NCBI GenBank assembly: GCA_913059105.1
Contig: CAJXRL010000006.1
Span: 1-27,769, forward strand
Source: an uncultured Flavobacteriales bacterium
GTDB lineage: Bacteria > Bacteroidota > Bacteroidia > Flavobacteriales_E > Vicingaceae
Length of the DNA stretch: 27,769 nucleotides
Reading direction: 5' to 3'
The translations under genes were made by a program, and so were the position numbers. The stretch's first letter is position 1. Every line of letters starts with the position of its first letter. Under the pieces are notes generated by a model. That model searched no databases, was not told the DNA's origin, and was given only the letters and a program-made list of their open reading frames with translations. This document shows positions 5,341 to 14,696 of the stretch, piece by piece.

Positions 5341-6333
5341 ATGAGTAAAAAGTATAATGTGTTTGGAATTGGTAATGCCTTAGTTGATATAGTAACGGAG
5401 GTAAATGATCAATTCTTAAAAGATCACAAGATTGAAAAAGGCTTTATGACACTGGTAGATGAAGAGAACCAAACGCGAATTTCAAATGCCATAAATATGA
5501 GTACTAGTAATATGCAATGTGGTGGTTCGGCAGCGAATTCAATTATTGCTATTGCACAATTCGGAGGGTCGAGTTATTATTCGTGTAAAGTGGCAAATGA
5601 TGAGTTGGGGAATTTTTATCGAAAAGACCTAAAATCCAATGGGGTTGATTCGAATCTTGATGGCCATGACTTGGAATCTGGAATTACTGGAAAATGCCTT
5701 GTAATGACAACCGAAGATGCTTCTAGAACCATGAATACATTTTTGGGAATTACTGCGGATTATTCGAGAGCTGAAATAACTGAAGGAGCCCTTAAGGATA
5801 GCGAATACTTGTATATTGAGGGGTATTTGGTTACATCAGAAAATGGTCAGGATGCAATGAAACATGCCAAAAAAGTGGCTGAAGAAAATGGGATAAAAAC
5901 TGCATTGACATTCTCAGATCCTTCAATGGTTAAATATTTCAAAGAACAAATGGAATTGGTTGTAGGTGCAGGGGTGGATCTTCTATTTTGTAATGAGGAA
6001 GAGGCTATGTTATATACTGGGACTGACAATCTTTTAGAGGCACGAGAAGCATTAAAGAAAGACGCTAGGAGATTTGTAATTACACAAGGAGAGAATGGGG
6101 CAATGATTTATGATGGGGATACCTTTATTGATATTGAACCATATAAAGTAAATGCTATAGATACAAATGGAGCGGGAGATTTATTTGCAGGAGCTTTCCT
6201 TTATGGTATTTCGAATGGGAAAAGTTATGCAGATGCAGGTAAGCTTGCTTCATTGGCATCTTCTAAAGTAGTAACTCAGTTTGGCCCTAGATTGGAATGG
6301 CACCAAGCTAAGAAAATTCTAAATCACCTGTAA
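5341..6333 (+). CDS. PfkB family kinase, adenosine kinase-like
   Basis: A cytoplasmic ribokinase-fold enzyme that transfers phosphate from ATP to a nucleoside or sugar; in Bacteroidota, proteins of this shape are usually named adenosine kinase. Seen: N-terminal FGIGNALVDI, the substrate-binding GGSAANS near residue 62, and the ATP/anion-hole motif DTNGAGD at 274-280, with D280 the expected catalytic base. Length of 330 residues is normal for the family. The start ATG has an A-rich leader (AAAATATA) rather than a Shine-Dalgarno, typical for this phylum. It is a single gene with its own terminator at 6386-6417, reading away from the tRNA-Asn locus. The exact substrate cannot be settled by sequence motifs alone. 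Confidence 0.9.
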   Translation: MSKKYNVFGIGNALVDIVTEVNDQFLKDHKIEKGFMTLVDEENQTRISNAINMSTSNMQCGGSAANSIIAIAQFGGSSYYSCKVANDELGNFYRKDLKSNGVDSNLDGHDLESGITGKCLVMTTEDASRTMNTFLGITADYSRAEITEGALKDSEYLYIEGYLVTSENGQDAMKHAKKVAEENGIKTALTFSDPSMVKYFKEQMELVVGAGVDLLFCNEEEAMLYTGTDNLLEAREALKKDARRFVITQGENGAMIYDGDTFIDIEPYKVNAIDTNGAGDLFAGAFLYGISNGKSYADAGKLASLASSKVVTQFGPRLEWHQAKKILNHL

Positions 6334-6385
6334 TTTTATTGATTGTACAGGAAATTATAGGATAAGATATATTTCTAAAATATTG

Positions 6386-6417
6386 AACCACTTCGTTTAA
6401 GCGAAGTGGTTTTTTTG
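6386..6417 (+). terminator. Rho-independent terminator after the PfkB kinase
   Basis: A perfect 10-bp stem AACCACTTCG / CGAAGTGGTT with loop TTTAAG runs into a T-tract. The remaining bases up to 6537 are AT-rich and show no clear TAnnTTTG element, so the promoter of the next operon is not identified. Confidence 0.92.
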
Positions 6418-6537
6418 TATCTTTCTATTTTTGAATTAATTACCTAAAATATTTAATTATTTAGCTTGATAATCAACAGTTTGATTGTTTGTTTTTAGTC
6501 CAAAATTTTCAACAATTATTAGATCTAATCCTAAAAT

Positions 6538-9500
6538 ATGAAGTTTACATCACTTTTAATTAGCAGTCTTATCGTATTTACTGCTTACTCACAAGATCAA
6601 ATACCTGCGCCAACAAGTGCTGCTCAAATAATTGAAGAATACACAGCTGCCCTTCAAGAAGAAAATAAGGAAAAAGCTTTAGAAGCTTTGGAAAAGGTTA
6701 TGGCTGGTGATACTTCATATAGCGGAATTCAAGCTGAAAAATCTTTAATGCTATTAAAATTAGAGCGTTATGAAGAAGTAATTGAAGTTTGTAAAGAAGG
6801 GATGAAATTGCCTCGAAGTACTTCGAATCAGGTTTTTAGACTAAATTGGGCTTATGCGTTAGATGAGTTGGATAAAAAGGAAGAGGCAATGAAAGTATAT
6901 CAAGATTTGCACAATGACTTTCCTTATTACAAAACGGTTTCAAACAATATAGCCGCCTTGCATTTAACGAACAAGGATTATGATAAAGCGTATAAAAACT
7001 ATCAAGATATGGCAAGGCTTTTTCCTTTTGATGGTAGTGCTCATTTCAATTTAGGAGTATTTGCGTATAATGAAGATCATTTTACGGAGGCATTCATGGC
7101 TTTAAACATGTGTATTCTTATTGATCCGTATTCTGACAGAGCGCTAAGGTCTCTTCAATTTTTAAACGAGATAGCAAATAATAGCAAAGGAGAAAAGGTG
7201 CCAAAAGATGGGTTTAAATTGGAGTCTGACGAATACTCGGAATTAGATCTATTAATCAAGAACTATATAGCATTATCAAAAAAATACAAAGTGCCTGGGA
7301 AAAGCCAAATCTATGTTGCTAAACAAAATCACCTTATTTTAAATCAACTAAGTGAGCGTAAAAACACTGATTATTTTTTTAGCCAATTTTATGAGCCAAT
7401 GTATGATAAAATCATTGAGAGTGAATGGTTCGAGCAGATGCAGCTTTTAGAACTAATCCCTTCTTCAAATGAGAACCATGTAAAATTGGTTGAAAAGGGA
7501 ATGAAAGATATTAGAGCTTTCAATACTTGGTTTAGAGCCGAATGGTATGAATTAAATAAGTTTCATGAAATTAATTTTAGAGATCTAGAAGGAAAGCACC
7601 AAGTTTGGTATTATGACAACGGAGATGTAAAGTCGATAGGAAACTTGAAAACTGATAATACCGAGAACCTTGGAGATTTTTGCTTTTTCGGAGACGATGG
7701 AGTGGTAGTGAGTGAAGGGTATTACGGAGAGAATGGATTAAATGGGCTTTGGAAATATTATTATGATTCTGGAAATAAGAAAAGAGAAATTACATACAAG
7801 GACGGAGATGTAGTTGATACAGTTAAGCTTTTTGATAAAGATGGAGCACTGGATCAAGAATTTGGTTACAGTAACAACAATCGAAATGGGTTTTTTAATC
7901 AATACTATATGCATGGCGGATTGTACAGAGCAGGAACAAACAAAGAAGGAGAGTTAGATGGAGATATGAAATACTACTTTAAAAATGGCAAGAAGGAGTA
8001 TGAAACAACCTATTCTGATGGCTTACTTACCGGGTTACTGAAAGAGTATTATGTTACAGGAGATTTATACAGAGAAGAAGAATATAGCGAAGGAAAATCA
8101 AATGGGAAATACCATGTTTATTGGATTGAAGGGACAGATAGAGCCGTTGGTACCAAAGTAGATGGCGAATATGATGGCGCCTACAAAGCATACTATAGAA
8201 ATGAGCAAGTAAGTGATGAAGGGAGTTTCGAGAAGGGAGAAAGAATAGGCTTGTGGAAGGAGTATTATATGAATGGAAAGCAAAGCGAGACAGGACAATA
8301 TTCGAATGGTAAACTTGAGGGAATTGTTAAATTGTTTGACATGGACGGTATTCTTTACTCAGAGAAAAGTTTCAAAAATGATTATATGATTTCTTATAAA
8401 TTCTATGATAAAACTGGGAAAGTGCTTTCTGAAGGAGCTTCTAAGAAGAAACAATATACCTTAGAGAATTATCATCCAAATGGAACAATAGAAAGTAGAG
8501 GAGATTATAAGGCAAATGTTGGTTACGTGGGTAATTGGGAGTCTTTTGATGAGTACGGGAATACTACCTACAAGTATTCATACGAAGAAGGTAAATTACA
8601 AGGGAAAACTGAAAAATTCTTCCCTATAGGGCAAGTTGAAGTGGTAAAACATTACAACGAGGGTTTGTTAGATGGTGCTTATTCTAAATATTTCCAACAT
8701 GGGCAAATAGAGCAACAAGGGTATTATGAGAAAGGGAATTATATTGGAACATGGGAATCTTATTACGAAGATGGAGCAATTGAGTGGCGAAGAAATTTCT
8801 TTAATAACAATTCAGTTGGTGAAAATATTGAATTTGATGTAGCAGGGAAGTTGGATTTCACTGAGCAGTATGACAATGACATTTTACTAGGCGCTACTTA
8901 CTATGATTCTTCTAGTACTATTTTAACTGAAATTGATCTGAAAAATGGTGAAGGGGTCTATAAAAAACTGCACTTAAATAATCAGGTCGGTTATACCGGG
9001 AGGTATGTTGTGAATTCAAAAGAAGGCAAGTTTCAGTGGTTTTATCCAAATGGGCAGCTGCAAGCAGAAGGAATTTATTCTAACAACAAAACACAAGGAG
9101 AGTGGGTTGGTTATCATATAAATGGCAAAATGGAGTACAAAGGCAAATATGTGAATGGCTATAAAGAAGGAGTTTGGGAGTACTTCTATGATAACGGACA
9201 AGTTTCAGATATTACTCCTTACTTGTTTGATGATATTCATGGAGTTGACAAAGAGTACAACAAAAATGGAACGATTCAGAACGAAACGAATTATGAATTT
9301 GGCAGTAGACATGGCGAAATGAAGTTTCACGATGACAATGGAGCATTCCAAATGTCTAGAATATATAACAGGGGTGAAATTGTTACTTATTATTATTTAG
9401 AAGCAAATGGCAATAAAAAGGAATTTGATATTGTTAATGGTACAGCAGAAGTAAGGGCTTTTTTCAAAAATGGAAAACCATCAAGACAGTTCAATTTAGT

Positions 9501-9813
9501 TAAAGGAAACTTTGACGGGCCTTATAAAGCGTACTTCGAAAACGGACAAGTTGAATTAGATTATAACCTAGTGAACGATGAGAGGGAAGGAGTTTATAAA
9601 ATGTACTATGATAACGGAAAGCTGAGACAAGAGATAAATTATGAGCATGGAATGGTTGTTGGATTGGAGAAGGTCTTTCACAAAAACGGGAAGCTTAAAA
9701 GAACTGCAACATATCGAAATGGTAAGAAACATGGACCAAGTGCAGTTTATAACGAGAATGGGACTGTGAAGAAGAAATATATGTATTACGATGGGTTTAG
9801 GTATGATAAATAG
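6538..9813 (+). CDS. Exported TPR and MORN-variant repeat protein
   Basis: A 1091-residue secreted or periplasmic protein. The signal peptide (MKFTSLLISSLIVFTAYSQ) has no lipobox. Residues about 25-210 are helical TPR-like repeats (LHLTNKDYDKAYKNYQDM, AHFNLGVFAYNEDHFTEA). A linker to about 350 follows, then roughly thirty repeats of about 23 residues to the C-terminus with the pattern G-x-W/Y-x-x-Y-x-x-N-G-x (for example GLWKEYYMNGKQSETGQY). These are MORN_2 type repeats, often labelled YwqK antitoxin-like; nothing supports an antitoxin role here. Such repeats form long beta structures and probably serve binding or scaffolding. The stop overlaps the next gene by 11 bases, so the three genes 6538-13700 are one transcription unit. 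The biochemical role is unknown. Confidence 0.88.
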   Translation: MKFTSLLISSLIVFTAYSQDQIPAPTSAAQIIEEYTAALQEENKEKALEALEKVMAGDTSYSGIQAEKSLMLLKLERYEEVIEVCKEGMKLPRSTSNQVFRLNWAYALDELDKKEEAMKVYQDLHNDFPYYKTVSNNIAALHLTNKDYDKAYKNYQDMARLFPFDGSAHFNLGVFAYNEDHFTEAFMALNMCILIDPYSDRALRSLQFLNEIANNSKGEKVPKDGFKLESDEYSELDLLIKNYIALSKKYKVPGKSQIYVAKQNHLILNQLSERKNTDYFFSQFYEPMYDKIIESEWFEQMQLLELIPSSNENHVKLVEKGMKDIRAFNTWFRAEWYELNKFHEINFRDLEGKHQVWYYDNGDVKSIGNLKTDNTENLGDFCFFGDDGVVVSEGYYGENGLNGLWKYYYDSGNKKREITYKDGDVVDTVKLFDKDGALDQEFGYSNNNRNGFFNQYYMHGGLYRAGTNKEGELDGDMKYYFKNGKKEYETTYSDGLLTGLLKEYYVTGDLYREEEYSEGKSNGKYHVYWIEGTDRAVGTKVDGEYDGAYKAYYRNEQVSDEGSFEKGERIGLWKEYYMNGKQSETGQYSNGKLEGIVKLFDMDGILYSEKSFKNDYMISYKFYDKTGKVLSEGASKKKQYTLENYHPNGTIESRGDYKANVGYVGNWESFDEYGNTTYKYSYEEGKLQGKTEKFFPIGQVEVVKHYNEGLLDGAYSKYFQHGQIEQQGYYEKGNYIGTWESYYEDGAIEWRRNFFNNNSVGENIEFDVAGKLDFTEQYDNDILLGATYYDSSSTILTEIDLKNGEGVYKKLHLNNQVGYTGRYVVNSKEGKFQWFYPNGQLQAEGIYSNNKTQGEWVGYHINGKMEYKGKYVNGYKEGVWEYFYDNGQVSDITPYLFDDIHGVDKEYNKNGTIQNETNYEFGSRHGEMKFHDDNGAFQMSRIYNRGEIVTYYYLEANGNKKEFDIVNGTAEVRAFFKNGKPSRQFNLVKGNFDGPYKAYFENGQVELDYNLVNDEREGVYKMYYDNGKLRQEINYEHGMVVGLEKVFHKNGKLKRTATYRNGKKHGPSAVYNENGTVKKKYMYYDGFRYDK

Positions 9814-11737
9814 AATTTCGTTAGTATTAAGTCTTTTAATTTTAGGAAATTTAAGTTTCGCTCAAATTTCAAACGACTATGGTTATGATGAGTATAAGAA
9901 GCGATACCCAAAAGAGTCATATCTTTTTTTAGAAATAAAATCTGTTGACGTTTTTGATATTGAGAAAGGGGAAATGACCATTGAGACCATTTTTGATGAA
10001 AAGATACTCTATCTAAACAACAACGCTTACAATTTGTCTTCTAGGGGATTATACTACGATCAATTTTCTGAGGTTTACGACATTGAAGCCTTTTCAATGA
10101 ACCCTGAAAATGGAAAGTATAAAAAGGAAAAAGTAAAAAACTTTACCGAGGAGCAAACCATTGCAGATGGAGTAAGTTTTTATGACGACTCTAGAACGAC
10201 GAAGTTTAAATTCCCAAACCTCAAGGAAGGCTCTTATAGTCAAATGAAGCACAGCAGAAAAACGAAAGATTATCATTTGATTAGTCAGCGTTCATTTCGT
10301 TTAGGGTCTTATCGGAAACTAGAAGTAAAACAGTTTAAAGTTCATGAAGATATTGACTTAGGGTTTGAGCTATTTAATATGGGAAAATCCGGTATTGAAT
10401 TCTCTGAAATTAAAGAAGGGAAATACAAAATTTACACCTGGGAATTAAAAGAAAAAGAGAAAGAAAATATTTATGGAGATGATGAATATGACATGTACTA
10501 TACACCCCATATTGTACCTTATGTAAAGTCATATATCATAAATGGCGAAAAAACTGATGTTTTTAATAACCTTGGAGATTTATACAAATGGTACTATAGC
10601 TTGGTAGAACAAGTTAACCCAACAGAGAAGGAAGAATTAAAATTATTGGCAGATTCAATAACAAACGGCGCTGAAACCGAGCTTGAAAAGGTCAAACGCA
10701 TTTATTACTGGGTCCAAAACAAAGTAAAATACATCGCATTTGGGGATGGTTATGGAGGATTTATTCCTAGAGATCCGGATTTAATTTATGAAAGGAGATT
10801 TGGAGATTGTAAAGACATGTCTTGCTTGACGATTAACTTGCTGAAAGAACTAGAGATTCCAGCCTACTTTACATGGGTTGGCACTAGAAGTATTCCTTAT
10901 GGGTATAGTAAATTATTTACTCCGCAGGTAGACAATCATATGATTGCAACTTACGTGAACAAAGAGGGTGAAAAGTATTTCCTAGATGCAACAGATTCAT
11001 ACCTTGAGTTTGGTCGTCCTTCAGCTTTTATTCAAGGAAAAGAAGTACTCATTAGTTTTGACAAGGAAAAATACGAATTGGCAGAAGTGCCAATTTTAGC
11101 ACCAGCAATTAATTCGGAAACTGAAAAGTTAAAAGTGTCAATAGAAGAAGAGGAATTGAAAGGAATAGGCGAAGTGCTTTTTACTGGATATTATGCTGGA
11201 GATGTATTTAGAGACTTTAACAATGCAGATGAAGAACAGTTAAAAGATAGATTTAAGAGGCGATTGTTGAAAGGAAGCAATAAGTTTATAGTTAACAATA
11301 TAAAGTTTGAAAGAGTGAATGAATCTAAAGATTCGGTCAGCGTGACGTATGATTTTGAAATTGGTAACTACTTAAAAAGTATTGGAGATGCTCTTTATTT
11401 AGACTTGAACCTTTCTAAGCAATTGAAAGATTTGAAAGTAGATGAAAAGCATAATACTCCGTTAGTGTTAGAGTACAAATGGCAGTTGGATAAAACGTTC
11501 GAATTTACCTTGCCGCAAGGATATAAAATTGATTTCTTACCTGAAGAAAAAATGGGTAAGAACGAAATGATGAACTACAATATATCGTATCAAACAAAAG
11601 GCGATAAAATTGTTTACAATTTATTTTACCAGCTGAATACGATACTAGTAGAGGTAGATGGTTTGGAAGAGTGGAATAAAATTGTGAAAAAATTAGCAAG
11701 CGATTTAGACGAAAGTATAAAATTAATAAAGGAATAA
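9803..11737 (+). CDS. DUF3857 and transglutaminase-like domain protein, active-site intact
   Basis: A 644-residue exported protein. I chose ATG 9803 because MINRISLVLSLLILGNLSFAQ is a clean signal peptide; the frame opens at 9791, but that would add MGLG and a longer overlap. The N-terminal half matches the DUF3857 beta domain. Residues about 290-410 form a transglutaminase-like fold with Cys336 (GDCKDM), His379 (DNHMIA) and Asp395 (FLDATD), the catalytic triad of the papain-like superfamily. The C-terminal third is beta-rich. The reaction could be peptide cleavage or crosslinking at the envelope; the family's substrates are poorly known. It overlaps the MORN gene and is followed after 1 base by a paralogue lacking the triad, which suggests the two products act together. 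Confidence 0.9.
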   Translation: MINRISLVLSLLILGNLSFAQISNDYGYDEYKKRYPKESYLFLEIKSVDVFDIEKGEMTIETIFDEKILYLNNNAYNLSSRGLYYDQFSEVYDIEAFSMNPENGKYKKEKVKNFTEEQTIADGVSFYDDSRTTKFKFPNLKEGSYSQMKHSRKTKDYHLISQRSFRLGSYRKLEVKQFKVHEDIDLGFELFNMGKSGIEFSEIKEGKYKIYTWELKEKEKENIYGDDEYDMYYTPHIVPYVKSYIINGEKTDVFNNLGDLYKWYYSLVEQVNPTEKEELKLLADSITNGAETELEKVKRIYYWVQNKVKYIAFGDGYGGFIPRDPDLIYERRFGDCKDMSCLTINLLKELEIPAYFTWVGTRSIPYGYSKLFTPQVDNHMIATYVNKEGEKYFLDATDSYLEFGRPSAFIQGKEVLISFDKEKYELAEVPILAPAINSETEKLKVSIEEEELKGIGEVLFTGYYAGDVFRDFNNADEEQLKDRFKRRLLKGSNKFIVNNIKFERVNESKDSVSVTYDFEIGNYLKSIGDALYLDLNLSKQLKDLKVDEKHNTPLVLEYKWQLDKTFEFTLPQGYKIDFLPEEKMGKNEMMNYNISYQTKGDKIVYNLFYQLNTILVEVDGLEEWNKIVKKLASDLDESIKLIKE

Positions 11738-11738
11738 T

Positions 11739-13700
11739 ATGTTGAGAATAATTGGATTAACAATGTTCACCGTTATGTTGTTAGGGACAAACCTAACCGC
11801 TCAGGAATATAAGTTTTTTACGTTTTCTGAAAAGGCTGAATTTGTATTAACGGAAGAGCAAAAAGCAAGTGAAGAAGCGGTATTGAAAAGGACATATTCG
11901 ACTCAGTATGTTATTGAAGAAAATGATGAAGGACAATATATATTTAATTACACGGCACGTTGGATAAACTCTGACAAGGCAATAAAAGGGAACAATAAGG
12001 TGTACTTATCTGGAGGAAAGAGTACTGAATACCTTTATCAAAAAGCACGGGTTATTAAACCGAATGGAGAAATTGTTGAATTGAGGAAAAGTGATATTAA
12101 AGAAGGGATTTATGAAGAGAATGAACAGAAATATTACTATTTCGCACTTGAGGGACTGGAAAAAGGTAGTATTGTTGAGACAGCTAATTACAGAAAGCAA
12201 AAATCAGGGTATTATGGTAGCTTAGTTTATTTGCAAGAAGATGTAGAAAGATATAATCAAGAATATGAATTGATTTGTCCAAATTTTTTAAAATTTGCTT
12301 TTAAGTCAATTAATGGAGCACCTGACGTAGTTTTTGACACAACCTCAGAAGAGTTTAATAGATGGAGTATTAAACTTGATTCTGTTGAAGCAGTAAAAAA
12401 CCAACCGACCATGTTTACAGATGTTGTGAAACAAGCAATACTTTCTAAGGTTGACCGAAATACCGCAAAAAATATAGGAGATTTAACATCTTACGGGTCA
12501 GCATCTAGAAATGTTTTTGCGAGCTTAAACCCCGAGCTTTCTAAAGGAGAAAAGAAGCAATTTTCAAAAATTTATAAGGAGTTAGAATTGATTGACTTAA
12601 AGGACGGTAAAAGTAAGATAAAGGCAATCGAGAACTACCTAAAGTCAAGTATTCAAATAGTTCAATCTAGTCATCCAAATTTGGCCGACATAGATTTTAT
12701 ATTTGAGAACAAGGCCGCAAACTCCACAGGGATGACTAAAGTGCATTTAGCGTTGTTAAACTTAGCAGAAGTGAAAACTGAAATAGTAATTACCACAGAC
12801 AGAACGGACTTAAGATTTGACCCAGACTTTGAAGCGTATTTGTTTTTGGATAAGTATTTATTGTATTTTCCGAATGAAGAGATTTATCTTGCTCCTAGTG
12901 AGAAGTACTTGCGAACACCAATTGTACCTAGTGAATGGATGCACAATTACGGCCTTTTCATTAAACAAGTTGGCGTTGGTGACGTGAAAATACCGATTGG
13001 AAAGGTAAAATTTATAGATGCCCTTCCATATGACATGACAAAAGACGAAATGCGGATTAACGTTAATTTCACTGATGATATATTGAACTCTGAAGTAAAA
13101 ATGGAGAAAAAGAGTACTGGATATTCTGCTGAAATTTTTCAACCATACTATCATTTAATGGATGAAGAAGAAGTTTCAAATGCAAAAAAATCTATGGTTG
13201 AGATGATTAATGAGGAAATGGAAGCTGAAGAGGTTGAAGTTGAAAATACAGATGTGAATGATTTCGCATCTAAACCCTTTATCTATAGATTTATAGCCAA
13301 AGAGCATACATTTGTAGAAAAGGCAGGGAATGACTATCTGTTTAAACTAGGACTCATGATTGGACCACAAATGGAGATGTATCAAGAAGATGAAAGGAAA
13401 TACGATGTAGAGTCTCGGAATGCGAGATATTATGGAAGAGAAATAACTTTTAACATTCCAGAAGACTACGAAATTAAAAATTTGGATGATTTGAAAATGG
13501 ATTTTCGATTTGGGGAAGAAGGGAATGAAAATCTATATTTTACTTCAGAATACAAAATTGAGGGCAATAAGGTAACTGTCACAAATAAAGAGTATTATAC
13601 TCAAATTGTTTATTCAAAATCTGATTTTGAAGACTACCAAAAAGTAATTAATGCAGCAGCAGATTTCAATAAAATTGTACTAGTGTTACAGAAAAAATAA
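11739..13700 (+). CDS. DUF3857 paralogue with degenerate transglutaminase-like domain
   Basis: A 653-residue exported protein with signal peptide MLRIIGLTMFTVMLLGTNLTAQ. The first 250 residues are DUF3857-like (RTYSTQYVIEENDEGQYIFNY, ARVIKPNGEIVEL). The region aligning with the transglutaminase core of the preceding gene keeps the shape but not the chemistry. GDCKDM becomes NSTGMT (Ser329 at the Cys position), the His becomes Tyr (EAYLFLD), and the Asp region reads LAPSEKY. So it looks like a pseudoenzyme, perhaps a partner or regulator of the intact paralogue. The gene is not broken: there is no frameshift and codon use is like its neighbours. The gap to the upstream stop is 1 base. The tail ends at 13700 without a strong hairpin before the UspA promoter. 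Confidence 0.85.
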   Translation: MLRIIGLTMFTVMLLGTNLTAQEYKFFTFSEKAEFVLTEEQKASEEAVLKRTYSTQYVIEENDEGQYIFNYTARWINSDKAIKGNNKVYLSGGKSTEYLYQKARVIKPNGEIVELRKSDIKEGIYEENEQKYYYFALEGLEKGSIVETANYRKQKSGYYGSLVYLQEDVERYNQEYELICPNFLKFAFKSINGAPDVVFDTTSEEFNRWSIKLDSVEAVKNQPTMFTDVVKQAILSKVDRNTAKNIGDLTSYGSASRNVFASLNPELSKGEKKQFSKIYKELELIDLKDGKSKIKAIENYLKSSIQIVQSSHPNLADIDFIFENKAANSTGMTKVHLALLNLAEVKTEIVITTDRTDLRFDPDFEAYLFLDKYLLYFPNEEIYLAPSEKYLRTPIVPSEWMHNYGLFIKQVGVGDVKIPIGKVKFIDALPYDMTKDEMRINVNFTDDILNSEVKMEKKSTGYSAEIFQPYYHLMDEEEVSNAKKSMVEMINEEMEAEEVEVENTDVNDFASKPFIYRFIAKEHTFVEKAGNDYLFKLGLMIGPQMEMYQEDERKYDVESRNARYYGREITFNIPEDYEIKNLDDLKMDFRFGEEGNENLYFTSEYKIEGNKVTVTNKEYYTQIVYSKSDFEDYQKVINAAADFNKIVLVLQKK

Positions 13701-13726
13701 ATCAAATCGAAGTTTCAACATGAATC

Positions 13727-13757
13727 TTTGCATATTTTATAAGAATAGCTATATTTG
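13727..13757 (+). promoter_or_regulatory. Bacteroidota-type promoter of the UspA gene
   Basis: TTTG at 13727-13730, a 19-base spacer, then TATATTTG at 13750-13757: an exact match in sequence and spacing to the -33 TTTG / -7 TAnnTTTG consensus used by the primary sigma factor in this phylum. Transcription is expected near 13763, leaving a leader of about 22 bases. Confidence 0.82.
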
Positions 13758-13785
13758 GAAAGCTTAATAAAAATTTTTACTACCC

Positions 13786-14613
13786 ATGGCAAACAATTAT
13801 AAAGTACTCGTACCACACGACTTTTCAGAAGTAGCTGATAATGCTATATCTCATGCAGCAACCATTGCAAAAAGTTTTGATGGAGAAGTAGTACTTCTAC
13901 ATGTAATTTCTAGTGAGAAAGCTAGGAGTGAATCAGAAGGAAAACTGAATGAATTATCAGAAAATGCATCCAACACATACAGTGTTGCTGTTTCTTATGA
14001 AATTAGAAAAGGGAGCATTTTCGATAGAATCCCTGAAGTAGCGGAAGAAATTGGAGCCGGGTTAGTTGTAATGGGCACACACGGAATAAAAGGTATACAA
14101 CATTTAACTGGAAGCTATGCTTTAAAAGTTATTGGGCACTCGAAATTGCCATTTGTTGTTAACCAAGGGAAAAAGTCGAAAGGAAGCGTTAAAGATATAG
14201 TGCTACCAATTAAGTTTTCTCAAGAAACAAAATCAAAACTTTCAATTACTGCAAGTATAGCGAAGCATTTTGGTGCAACTATCCACATTTTTATCTCAAA
14301 TGAGAAAGATGAGTTTATTAAAACTAAAGTAAAAAGAGAATTAACCTTTGCCAAGCAATTTTTTACAGAACGTAAAGTGAAGTACGAAGTTGAAATTGCT
14401 CCCGAACATGCAAACTTTATTCCTCAGTTGTTAGACTATTCTAGTGATATTGATGCGGATATGATTGCAATTGTTAATGCTTCTGGTGATGGCGGGTTTT
14501 TACCTGATTTATTTAAAGGAAGTGGAGAAATTGAAGTATTGAATAATAAGTTTCACATTCCAGTAGTGGTAATGAATCCTTCTCAGATTTTTGTTCCTGA
14601 GCATTTCGGATAA
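13786..14613 (+). CDS. Tandem universal stress protein (UspA) family protein
   Basis: A cytoplasmic protein of 275 residues with two Usp domains. Domain 1 (about 1-125) starts VLVPHDFSEVADNAISHA, with an acidic residue after the first strand as in ATP-binding members, and has GTHGIKGIQHLTGS, the nucleotide loop with 8 rather than the classical 9 residues between the second glycine and GS. Domain 2 (about 130-275) keeps the fold (KDIVLPIKFS, PVVVMN) but has no such loop, so it is probably a non-binding half. Tandem Usps of this kind are common in Bacteroidota and are linked to stress or redox response, though a precise role is rarely known. It is monocistronic, with a strong promoter at 13727-13757 and a shared terminator at 14628-14680. 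Confidence 0.92.
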   Translation: MANNYKVLVPHDFSEVADNAISHAATIAKSFDGEVVLLHVISSEKARSESEGKLNELSENASNTYSVAVSYEIRKGSIFDRIPEVAEEIGAGLVVMGTHGIKGIQHLTGSYALKVIGHSKLPFVVNQGKKSKGSVKDIVLPIKFSQETKSKLSITASIAKHFGATIHIFISNEKDEFIKTKVKRELTFAKQFFTERKVKYEVEIAPEHANFIPQLLDYSSDIDADMIAIVNASGDGGFLPDLFKGSGEIEVLNNKFHIPVVVMNPSQIFVPEHFG

Positions 14614-14627
14614 CAGAGATATAATCA

Positions 14628-14680
14628 TAAAAAAACCCAAAATACTCCGAGCAATGTCGAGGAGTACTTTGGGTTTTTTA
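14628..14680. terminator. Bidirectional terminator between convergent genes
   Basis: A long, slightly imperfect stem: AAAAAACCCAAA-TACTCC on the left and GGAGTA-TTTGGGTTTTTT on the right, around GAGCAATGTCGA. A-run and T-run flanks make it work from both strands, ending the UspA gene and the convergent lipoprotein gene. Confidence 0.92.
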
Positions 14681-14696
14681 TGCTTTTTTTGTTCTT

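Noticed and set aside
6538..9813. YwqK-type antitoxin, part of a toxin-antitoxin pair
   Set aside because: The repeats do resemble those in proteins with that label, but this one is exported, very large and has no toxin-like neighbour.
11739..13700. Decayed pseudogene copy of the transglutaminase-like gene
   Set aside because: The frame is open over 653 codons with intact signal peptide and start. Only the catalytic residues are replaced, so it is a pseudoenzyme rather than a broken gene.
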